A stretch of 15,428 bases of DNA from NCBI GenBank assembly GCA_001275005.1, contig JWZX01001918.1:1-15428 (forward strand), given 5' to 3'. Source of the stretch: Chrysochromulina tobinii (lineage: Eukaryota; Haptophyta; Prymnesiales; Chrysochromulinaceae). Position 1 is the first letter of the stretch. Each line of letters opens with the position of its first letter. The notes below the pieces were generated by a model. The model made no database searches. It was not told the origin of the DNA and was given only the letters and a program-made list of their open reading frames with translations. Positions 8,552 through 15,274 of the stretch are shown here, one piece after another. The position numbers and the translations under genes are program-made.

Positions 8552-10798
8552 ATGCTTGGTTTCACAGCAGCGCAGCCAGCCAGCAACCTCAGCGGAGGAA
8601 TGCGCGCGTCGTCGGCCGAGGAGCAGGAGGAGGCGCCCGCGGCGAAGAAGGCCAAACACGAGGAGCAAATACGCGTGCGAGCGCGAGACGGAGAGGAGGT
8701 CGCGTTATCGCGCGATGCAGCCCGACTCATGGGCACCTTGAAGGATCTGATGCACCTCGCCACCTCCGAGGATGGCATCTATCCCATGCCCACGATCATG
8801 GCCTCGACGCTTCAGATGGTGTGCAAGCTGAACGACCCAGACTACACGTGGCCGAGCTCTGACGAGCCTTCGCTCTACAAGCTCATCCAGTTCATCGAGG
8901 ACGCCCTCTATCTCGACGCCCCCATCGCGCTCAAGCACCTCCAGCGCGCGTTCGCCTCAAGACTCAACGGCATGCGCGCTCCCGAACTACGCGCGCTGAT
9001 CGGCGCGGGTGGTGACTTTGGCAGCGCGGAGGAGTACGCGCCGCCAAACGCCGAGCCGGCTTTTGTACCGGAAGACGTTCTGGAGGCGCCGCAGCAGCCG
9101 GCCAGCTCCACGTTACCGCCCGAGCCGCTGCTGCAGCCCTCGTTCTCGGCGGATGCCATGGAGGCTGCTCTGGGCCTGGTGGACGTTGCCACGTTGGCCG
9201 AGGTCAAGGGCGTGAGTCGATCTTGGCGGGTGCTGGCGCAACGTGTCCTCTGCTCGCGCCTGTGCCGCCGCGACGAGCAGCCAGAACCCACACGTCTGGA
9301 TGAGATCACCGACCTTGACGTGGAGCAGCTCATCGAGGCCGGCCGGCCCGGGGACGCGGCCGTTGCGGGGCGGATGCTGCCTGGGCTTGCGCGCCTCCAT
9401 GGCTACGGCTATGTGGTTGACGTGGCCGCCGTTCGGGCCGCGAATCTGCAATGCGAGATGGGCAGCAACTGGCGCCGCCCTTCATTGCTACATGGTGCTA
9501 CTAAGGATGCTCTCAACAGCTGCATCACAGGCGAGGGAGAGCCACCGTTGAGGCTGACGATCGCAGCCGTTGCCTGTTCGGGCTCAGGAGTCATTTGCGG
9601 CATTCCGGTGCAGCAACTGCGCGAGGACGTCGTCACGGAGCTCAACTTGTCCGATAGGGGGCTCCACGTGCCTGCGGCCATGCTTGTCGCTTCTCTCATT
9701 CCTGCCACGTCGGTGCTCAAGAGCTGCAACTTGCTCAAGAACAGGTTCGACGTTGAGTCAGCCAAGAAGCTCACCAAGATGGGCGCGGAGAAGGGAATCA
9801 TGCTGTCGGACATGACGCGCAACCAGAGGGCGGCCAACTTCTCGTTTCAGGGCCTACAACCCGCCGACGCCATCCTGATCGCGTCTGACCTGCCGTTCAT
9901 GGCGGTCTTGACCACCCTGGGCCTGAGCATCAACAACATCGGGGACGAGGGATCCATTGCGATCGCGGAAGCGCTGAAGGTCAACACGGTCCTGACCGAG
10001 CTAGAGCTCTGGGGCAACAACATTGGGGATGTTAGTGCCATCGCAATCGCGGATGCGCTGAAGATCAATGCGGTGATGACCAAGCTCGAGCTCGGCGGCA
10101 ACGAGATCGGCGACGAGGGTGCCAAGGCGATCGCGGAGGCGCTGAAGGTCAACGCGGTGGTGACCAAGCTCGAGCTCGGCGGCAACGAGATCGGCGACGA
10201 GGGTGTTAAGGCAATCGCGGAGGCGCTGAAGGTCAACGCGGTAGTGACCACCCTCTCCCTCCAGAGAAACAGCATCGGGGATGAGGGTGCCAAGGCGATC
10301 GCGGAGGCACTGAAGGTCAACGCGGTCTTGACCACCCTCGTCCTCCATAGCAACAACATCGGGGACGAGGGTGCTAAGGCGATCGCGGTGGCGCTGAAGG
10401 TCAACGCGGTGTTGACCAGCCTGGATTTGGCTGGCAACCTGTTTTCCTCTGGCATCAAGATCGGCGACGAAGGCGCCAAGGCGATTGCAGAGGCCCTGAA
10501 GGTCAACGCGGTGGTGACCGTCCTGCACCTGAACGAGAACCAGATCGGTGCAGAGGGAGCCATCGCGATCGCGGAGGCGCTGAAGGTCAACGCGGTTGTG
10601 ACCACCCTGGACCTGAGCTTCAACAACATCAGTCCAGAGGGAGCCATCGCGATTGCGGAGGCACTGAAGGTCAACGCGGTCCTGACCAAGCTCAACCTCA
10701 AGTACTCCTACGAGGAGTACAACAGCATGGGAGATGCAGGGGGAAAAGCAGTGCGAGACGCAGTGAAGGACCGGAGTGGATTTGTGTTGGAGCTGTAG
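8552..10798 (+). CDS. Skp1-like / F-box / leucine-rich-repeat fusion protein
   Basis: This 748-residue protein (from the ATG at 8552) appears to join two SCF ubiquitin-ligase subunits. After a short tail with a basic AKKAK (31-35), residues 40-172 match the Skp1 BTB/POZ fold and its C-terminal helices: IRVRARDGEEVALSRDAARL, a PMP turn, LYKLIQFIEDALYLDAPIAL, then RAPELRALIG and a DF...EE...E tail. Residues 198-238 read as an F-box (FSADAMEAALGLVDVATLAE, then VSRSWRVLA). Residues 239-460 are unassigned, with a degenerate LTELNLS-type repeat. Residues 463-725 hold nine LRRs of the ribonuclease-inhibitor type, mostly 28 residues, and a partial cap follows. In canonical SCF complexes Skp1 links Cul1 to an F-box protein whose LRRs choose the substrate; here all three would be in cis. 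GTG at 8507 is an unlikely start. ATG at 8600 (G at -3) is an alternative. LRR assignment is very strong, Skp1 strong, F-box moderately strong. Confidence 0.85.
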   Translation: MLGFTAAQPASNLSGGMRASSAEEQEEAPAAKKAKHEEQIRVRARDGEEVALSRDAARLMGTLKDLMHLATSEDGIYPMPTIMASTLQMVCKLNDPDYTWPSSDEPSLYKLIQFIEDALYLDAPIALKHLQRAFASRLNGMRAPELRALIGAGGDFGSAEEYAPPNAEPAFVPEDVLEAPQQPASSTLPPEPLLQPSFSADAMEAALGLVDVATLAEVKGVSRSWRVLAQRVLCSRLCRRDEQPEPTRLDEITDLDVEQLIEAGRPGDAAVAGRMLPGLARLHGYGYVVDVAAVRAANLQCEMGSNWRRPSLLHGATKDALNSCITGEGEPPLRLTIAAVACSGSGVICGIPVQQLREDVVTELNLSDRGLHVPAAMLVASLIPATSVLKSCNLLKNRFDVESAKKLTKMGAEKGIMLSDMTRNQRAANFSFQGLQPADAILIASDLPFMAVLTTLGLSINNIGDEGSIAIAEALKVNTVLTELELWGNNIGDVSAIAIADALKINAVMTKLELGGNEIGDEGAKAIAEALKVNAVVTKLELGGNEIGDEGVKAIAEALKVNAVVTTLSLQRNSIGDEGAKAIAEALKVNAVLTTLVLHSNNIGDEGAKAIAVALKVNAVLTSLDLAGNLFSSGIKIGDEGAKAIAEALKVNAVVTVLHLNENQIGAEGAIAIAEALKVNAVVTTLDLSFNNISPEGAIAIAEALKVNAVLTKLNLKYSYEEYNSMGDAGGKAVRDAVKDRSGFVLEL
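9938..10726 (+). repeat. 84-bp tandem repeat array encoding nine LRRs
   Basis: Repeat units begin with Ile-Gly-Asp-Glu-Gly and run 28 residues. The sixth unit carries a six-residue insertion (FSSGIK) and the ninth a five-residue extension. Several units are nearly identical in synonymous positions; a stretch of about 43 bp starting at 10079 recurs unchanged at 10163. This points to recent duplication or gene conversion. Confidence 0.95.
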
Positions 10799-10911
10799 AA
10801 AATGATAGTGAGAGCAGTGTGAACATGTGTGGATCGCAGTTTTGGGTTCTGTGAAAATATTTCCTTATTTGTAAGCTACCGGATTAGGCGTTTTCAATAG
10901 GTTGCTGAAAT

Positions 10912-10923
10912 TTTTTCGAAAAA
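10912..10923. promoter_or_regulatory. 12-bp perfect palindrome TTTTTCGAAAAA
   Basis: A perfect AT-rich palindrome sits about midway between the stop of gene 2 and the ATG of gene 3. It may be a regulatory binding site or part of a 3'-end signal; there is no further evidence. Confidence 0.3.
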
Positions 10924-10965
10924 CGAGCACGAGTTTCCACAGGCGAGTCGTGTGCACGCAAATCC

Positions 10966-10982
10966 GCGCGTCGTTTTTGCAA
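10966..10982 (+). promoter_or_regulatory. Candidate upstream element GCGCG-N3-TTTTTGCAA (gene 3)
   Basis: This is the second copy of the element seen upstream of gene 2, here 69 bp before the kinase ATG. Its position suits a proximal promoter element. Confidence 0.3.
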
Positions 10983-11051
10983 GCGGATCTGTTCACACTG
11001 CAGTTCTCACTCGATAACGCTTCGATTCAAAACTTCAAAAAATCGTCGATC

Positions 11052-12527
11052 ATGGAATCGCCGACAGGCATCCCCCGCTCGCCGATGCGCCGCCCGCTCG
11101 GATCGCTCTCGGCGACAGTTCAGAACTCGCCGCATTCGCCGCATAGTCCTCATCCGGCGGCGAAGAAGAATACGGCGCTGTCGCGGAGTGGTACATCCTT
11201 GGCGACCACTGCCGGCAACAAACCCACTCCGCCTTCGCGCGGTGCTAAGAAGGCGTGCCTGAAGAGCCAACCAGACGCGGATGTGATCAGGGAAGCTTCG
11301 AAGGCTCTTGCAATCGCGCGTGAGCTGCTCAACACGAGATGCCCACTCCTAGAAGGCCATGAAGACATCGGAATCGCTCTCCCAGCCGCCGTCATCGCTC
11401 CCACTTGTCCTTCCTTTGAAGGCTTTGGTCCAATTCAATGCGTGAGGAAGCTGGGGAAGGGCGGCTTTGGCGAAGTATGGCTCGGTCGGCGCATGGACAG
11501 CAACGATTCTGTGGCCGTCAAATTCTTGGAAATCGGAGAGAGCGACGTGGAGACCAATGTGAGTGACGTCGAGCGCGAGGTGGCTGCTCATCTCAGGCTG
11601 TTTGGCGATGGCACCAGAGAGGCGCCAGCATGCCGCCTGCTCCTAGCTCTCGCTGCACATTGTCTCGAATCAGACCGGGCCGTGCTCGTGCTGGAGCTTT
11701 TCGAGGGAGTGGAGCTCCTCGAGTACGTGTCCAACCAGCCGAACGGCAGCCCTACAGGCTGGCTCGTCGAGGCCGAGGCGCGCCCGATCGTGCGCACGCT
11801 GCTCGAGGCGCTCGCCCACATGCATGCTTGCGGTGTGGCCCATCTCGACTTGAAGCCCCAGAATGTGCTCATCCACCCGCCAAGCGGCAACCTCAAGCTC
11901 ATCGATTACGGAACGGCGGGCTTCTTTGAGCCCGGCGCCACCGACGTCGCTCTACGCCTCGTCGAAGAGAACGGAGGGACGGAGAGCTACCAGGGCCCCG
12001 AGCGCATCTTGGACGATTATATCGAGCATGGAAGGCGGTTCGGAGGTCGTGAGGGCTTCGATGGTCCGGCGGCGGATATCTTCAGCCTCGGGTGCCTCGC
12101 TTTCTTCCTGCTGCGCGGGAAGGTGCCCTTCGACTGGGAAGGAGCACGCGCTCGCTCAAGCTCCATGGCTCTGGAGCGGTATAAGGCAGAGCAAGCCGGT
12201 GAGGAGAATCCTTGGGCGGGCGTGCTCGATCCCTGGATGGTCCTCATCGCTCGGTGCAAGGCCAATGACCCGTTCGGCAAGGATGAGATTGTAGACGAGG
12301 ACGACGAGGAAGACGAGGAAGACGACGAGCGCCCCCCTCCTAGCGCGGCGGCTCTCGAATTTGTACGTAGGGCCACACGATATGAGGCGTCGCAGCGGCC
12401 GGCAGCTGAGGACCTTGCCACCGACTCGTGGCTTCTGATCCAAGATGGGGTCGCGCCCAGAGTGCAGGTGCAACAGCTCCGGCTCTCTTCGCTCGAGGCT
12501 GTGCTCGGGGAGCTCACTTTGGACTGA
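11052..12527 (+). CDS. Divergent serine/threonine protein kinase (HLD/DYG type)
   Basis: This 491-residue protein kinase should transfer phosphate from ATP to protein Ser/Thr; its substrate is unknown. The catalytic domain spans about residues 125-465: glycine loop GKGGFG (135-140), VAVK with Lys157, probable helix-C Glu176, catalytic loop HLDLKPQN (Asp266, Lys268, Asn271), DYG (285-287) in place of DFG, GPE (315-317) in place of APE, Asp342 in DIFSLGCLAFFLL, and Arg449. The HRD arginine is leucine, so it is a non-RD kinase. The N-terminal 115 residues are basic and Ser/Pro-rich, with Ser-Pro at 3, 10, 26, 29 and 32, suggesting regulation by proline-directed kinases. An Asp/Glu-rich insert (411-426) interrupts the C-lobe before Arg449. 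The start is the first in-frame ATG, with A at -3 and G at +4; the longer frame opens only at TTG. All catalytic residues are present, so it is probably active. Subfamily not recognised. Confidence 0.93.
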   Translation: MESPTGIPRSPMRRPLGSLSATVQNSPHSPHSPHPAAKKNTALSRSGTSLATTAGNKPTPPSRGAKKACLKSQPDADVIREASKALAIARELLNTRCPLLEGHEDIGIALPAAVIAPTCPSFEGFGPIQCVRKLGKGGFGEVWLGRRMDSNDSVAVKFLEIGESDVETNVSDVEREVAAHLRLFGDGTREAPACRLLLALAAHCLESDRAVLVLELFEGVELLEYVSNQPNGSPTGWLVEAEARPIVRTLLEALAHMHACGVAHLDLKPQNVLIHPPSGNLKLIDYGTAGFFEPGATDVALRLVEENGGTESYQGPERILDDYIEHGRRFGGREGFDGPAADIFSLGCLAFFLLRGKVPFDWEGARARSSSMALERYKAEQAGEENPWAGVLDPWMVLIARCKANDPFGKDEIVDEDDEEDEEDDERPPPSAAALEFVRRATRYEASQRPAAEDLATDSWLLIQDGVAPRVQVQQLRLSSLEAVLGELTLD

Positions 12528-12584
12528 GATGAGGGGAGCTCACTTTGGACTGAGATGAGGGGAGCTCACTTTGGACTGAGATGA
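12507..12584 (+). repeat. 26-bp tandem repeat, three copies, covering the kinase stop codon
   Basis: Three perfect consecutive 26-bp units start at 12507, 12533 and 12559. The first contains the last codons (GELTLD) and the TGA of the kinase gene. The other two repeat the same bases in the 3' untranslated region. Because 26 is not a multiple of three and the stop lies in the first copy, the protein is unaffected. Confidence 0.97.
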
Positions 12585-13195
12585 GGGAACACGTGGGGTG
12601 CGCACGCACTCGCAGAGAGGCGACGCATCCGATCTAGATCTACATATGGTTTTGGTAACGTACCGTTGGCCCGCGCCCAACACGCGCGCTTCTGGGAGGC
12701 CCCGCGCCGCGGCGCCGTTCCGGGGAGCCGCCGGGCGGGGGCCGATACCCGGACGCCGGAGCGGGCGGCGGGCGGTGGACTCGTCTCTCTCGTGAGGACA
12801 TCGCGTGAGGACTGTTCGACTTCGAGGCGTATCAACTGTATCGTTCGCTAGGCGAGGTAACAAACTATGTACTATCGTGCAGTGAGGTGGAGACAAAGCG
12901 GCTGCGTACTTGCTGGGTACCGTGTAGCTCTACCGTGTTGCGTGTACACGCCGTTGTGCGTCGACCGCGACCGTGCCTCTCGATGGCGCGTCTCAACCAT
13001 CGTCTCAACGGCGCGTCCTCGGGCGCCTCCCCGCGCCCGCTCGCCTCTCGCCCCTCTCCGCACCACACACACACCGTGCCGCGTGCGCGGCCTTACGCTC
13101 GGGTCGTCATCGGCAGATCGTTGTGACCTCCTCGCAGTCCACTCGACTTGAGACTTTGGCCAGTGGTCCCGTTGTCATGACTAGTGGTCCCGTTG
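12528..13195. other. Intergenic region between convergent kinase and hexosaminidase genes
   Basis: These 668 bp should hold both 3' untranslated regions. They contain the 26-bp repeats (to 12584), a very GC-rich block at about 12665-12790, and most of a 21-bp tandem duplication at 13162-13203. Small open frames of up to about 94 codons overlap on both strands, but none has recognisable content. No tRNA or other RNA gene was recognised by eye. Confidence 0.6.
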
Positions 13196-13203
13196 TCATG
13201 ACT
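13162..13203. repeat. 21-bp tandem duplication covering the hexosaminidase stop codon
   Basis: Two perfect copies of a 21-bp unit lie at 13162-13182 and 13183-13203. The right-hand copy contains the stop (TGA on the minus strand, 13196-13198) and the last serine codon of gene 4. The left-hand copy lies in its 3' untranslated region. Confidence 0.95.
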
Positions 13204-15274
13204 TGGCCACGTCGACCGCGGTGAGGCATTGTCCTCCGTAGGTGGCTGGGCCGGGGCCTGGTGCACTTGTGGAGACGACGAGACCCGTATCGGCATCATA
13301 GCTCCAACGTTGATTAGGCTGACGCGAGCTCGGATCGCCCGATCCGCACGTGTAAGTGCCGACGACCTCGGTGCCGACATCCATGCAGATGTTCGACACG
13401 GCGGTGCCAACCACCAATCGCATCTCCGACGTCGCCGCGTCGTGTTGCCAAACAGATTGGTTGCTGCCGGGCGAGCAGCGCTCAAGGCGCAGTGGGTAGC
13501 AGTCGGAGGGCGAGCAGGCCGCTGGAACATTGACGCAGAGGCTCGTGTCGTGAAATAGTTGCAGAGGTGCCTGGGCGCGAGGCGACGAGGTCATGCCGGT
13601 GGCATGCAACCACATCTGGGACGCGGCACCGGGCGACGCGCAGGGGGCGATGCTGAGGGTGGCTCCGGCCTTGGGCGGCGGCGTTGGTGGGAGAAAGGGT
13701 TGGCCGCACGCGCTCATCTGGTCGCAACTGCATTTGGAGGGGCACGTGAGCGAACCACGAGCGCGGAGCTGCTCGTTGACGTCCCAGATGGCCTGGACAA
13801 AGTCGTTGTCATACGGACTGACGGAGGCATTGTAATGCCAAAACGCCTGCGCGCCTACGAAGCCACGTGGCCAGATCATCCCGCCGACCGACGCGGCAAA
13901 CTCGTGATCGCGCTCGGGCCCGAAGAGCTTCGAGCCGACCGGCAAGCTGCTCCCGCCGAAGCCGCACTGGGAGATGTAGCAGTATGTGTCGGTCCACATG
14001 CTCATCTCACCGCCAAGCAGCAGCGACTTCTGAGCCGCGGGCACATTGGCGCCAATGTCGTGGTAGACCATGTGCCAGCCATCGGGCCCGCCAGGCACCG
14101 CTTGGGTGAAGTAGAAATTACCCGAGTGCGATTCAACTGCGCGGCGGCCTGTGGTCGTTACATCGGGCGCCTCGTGCCGCGACCATGCGTTCACGATCGT
14201 GTCGTTGGTTGCCGCGCCGGCGTCGAAGTAAATCTCTTCCCAGCCCTCGGGCGTCTTGCCGAATTCGACCGCCACGGCAGTGGCGAGCTTGCGCTCGAAT
14301 TCGAACGTCGAGTCGAGCGTGCAGGGGCCGACGACGCTCGTCTCGTCGCATCCCAAGTGCATCACCTCATCAGGGAAGAGATCGCTCATCTCTTCAAGCA
14401 GTGCATGCACGGTTTGGTACGACTTGCCGGCCGGGTCATTGTAGAGCTGCCCACGGCCCGAGCTCGGCCTGCTGCCGCTCTCGCAGAATTGGATGCCTCC
14501 GGGCCCCGAGAGCGGAAGCAGACCGCCCGAGTGCCCAGGCACATCGAACTCGGGCACCACGCGAATGCCGCGGTCGCTCGCGTAGCTGATCATCTCAGTG
14601 ATGTCGTCCTGGGTGTAGTGCCCAGCCTTGATACCGGTGAGCGACGACGTGAGGTTCGGGAAGCGCTTCGATTCGATCGCGAAACGGCAAAAGTCGCTCG
14701 CGTGCAGGTGCAGGACGTTGAGTTTGACACCGGCCATTGTGTCGAGCAGGTTCTTGACCGTATCAAGCGGGAAAAAGCGCCGGCCCGTGTCGAGCATGAG
14801 GCCACGCCACTTGTAGTCGGGCTCATCAACGACCGTGATCGTATCGTGCGGCATCCGGCCGGTGCGCACGAGCTGCGTCAGCCCTTCCAGTGCATATGCT
14901 GCCCCGAAGTCGCTGCAGGCCTGAATGTGTGCAGCTGGCGTCGGCCGAGCGCGCACCGTCAGCGTGTAGTTGTAACACGAGAGCGACGACGGGTGCTGCT
15001 CTTCGATCGGACGAGTGACGTGAATGTGAACCTCGCTGAGCTCTGGGCAACCAGCACACAGCGTCCCGTCGTTCAATGTATGCGGGTGAATGGAAGCATA
15101 GATGTGTGCGGTGTAACGCTCAATCGACCGCGCAAGCCGACGGGAGCGATGCGTGGTCGTGATGTTGAGAACTGGAGAGACATGCAGAGGTGGGCCGTGC
15201 GCCTCGAGAGATTGCGGGAAAGGGAAGATGAGCCGAGGCGAGCTCGCCACCAGCGCTCCTAGGAAGAAAAACAT
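13196..15274 (-). CDS. Secreted GH20 beta-N-acetylhexosaminidase with C-terminal ricin-B lectin (CBM13) domain
   Basis: This 692-residue enzyme should release terminal N-acetylhexosamine from chitooligosaccharides or glycans, outside the cell or in the endomembrane system. A short hydrophobic start (MFFFLGALVASS) looks like a signal peptide. An N-terminal GH20 accessory domain (about 18-150) precedes the catalytic barrel (about 155-505): WRGLMLDTGRRFFP with Arg157, HLHASDF (189-195), PEFDVPGHS with His248, the catalytic Asp310-Glu311 pair in HLGCDETS, and GGEMSMW (421-427). A Cys/Pro-rich linker (about 511-537) joins it to a lectin-like domain (about 540-690) with QMW (553-555), QSVW (606-609) and NQRW (654-657) and paired cysteines. 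Several N-glycosylation sequons fit secretion. The first ATG on the strand was used; the same frame stays open to the window edge but contains only TTG upstream (15295). The usual Gly before the Asp-Glu pair is Cys316 counted from that TTG (Cys309 from the ATG). Confidence 0.95.
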   Translation of the reverse strand: MFFFLGALVASSPRLIFPFPQSLEAHGPPLHVSPVLNITTTHRSRRLARSIERYTAHIYASIHPHTLNDGTLCAGCPELSEVHIHVTRPIEEQHPSSLSCYNYTLTVRARPTPAAHIQACSDFGAAYALEGLTQLVRTGRMPHDTITVVDEPDYKWRGLMLDTGRRFFPLDTVKNLLDTMAGVKLNVLHLHASDFCRFAIESKRFPNLTSSLTGIKAGHYTQDDITEMISYASDRGIRVVPEFDVPGHSGGLLPLSGPGGIQFCESGSRPSSGRGQLYNDPAGKSYQTVHALLEEMSDLFPDEVMHLGCDETSVVGPCTLDSTFEFERKLATAVAVEFGKTPEGWEEIYFDAGAATNDTIVNAWSRHEAPDVTTTGRRAVESHSGNFYFTQAVPGGPDGWHMVYHDIGANVPAAQKSLLLGGEMSMWTDTYCYISQCGFGGSSLPVGSKLFGPERDHEFAASVGGMIWPRGFVGAQAFWHYNASVSPYDNDFVQAIWDVNEQLRARGSLTCPSKCSCDQMSACGQPFLPPTPPPKAGATLSIAPCASPGAASQMWLHATGMTSSPRAQAPLQLFHDTSLCVNVPAACSPSDCYPLRLERCSPGSNQSVWQHDAATSEMRLVVGTAVSNICMDVGTEVVGTYTCGSGDPSSRQPNQRWSYDADTGLVVSTSAPGPGPATYGGQCLTAVDVAKS

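Larger units (their letters stand above)
10799..11051. other. Intergenic region between LRR and kinase genes
   Basis: This 253-bp gap is clearly more AT-rich than the flanking genes, as expected for untranslated and promoter DNA. It contains TGTAA at 10870-10874, a perfect palindrome TTTTTCGAAAAA at 10912-10923 and the GCGCG/TTTTTGCAA element at 10966-10982. The kinase frame is open from a TTG at 10902, but the 50 codons before the ATG at 11052 have UTR-like composition. Confidence 0.6.

Noticed and set aside
9847-10701. 284-codon open frame antisense to the LRR array
   Set aside because: Its repeated sequence is only the mirror of the 84-bp LRR units on the plus strand; no independent evidence of coding.
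9938-10726. Regularly spaced repeats as a possible CRISPR array
   Set aside because: The units are contiguous 84-bp coding repeats that keep the reading frame and encode LRRs; there are no unique spacers.
10902-11051. N-terminal extension of the kinase from a TTG at 10902
   Set aside because: The start codon would be TTG, the stretch is AT-rich like untranslated DNA, and the ATG at 11052 has a good eukaryotic start context.
12598-13151. Small overlapping open frames on both strands in the convergent intergenic region
   Set aside because: They overlap one another in several frames, have arginine-rich compositional translations and show no domain or start context worth reporting.
13559-15262. 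567-codon open frame on the plus strand opposite the hexosaminidase gene
   Set aside because: It is antisense to a gene with clear GH20 and lectin motifs. Its protein has no recognisable domain, and long antisense frames are expected from the strong GC bias at third codon positions.
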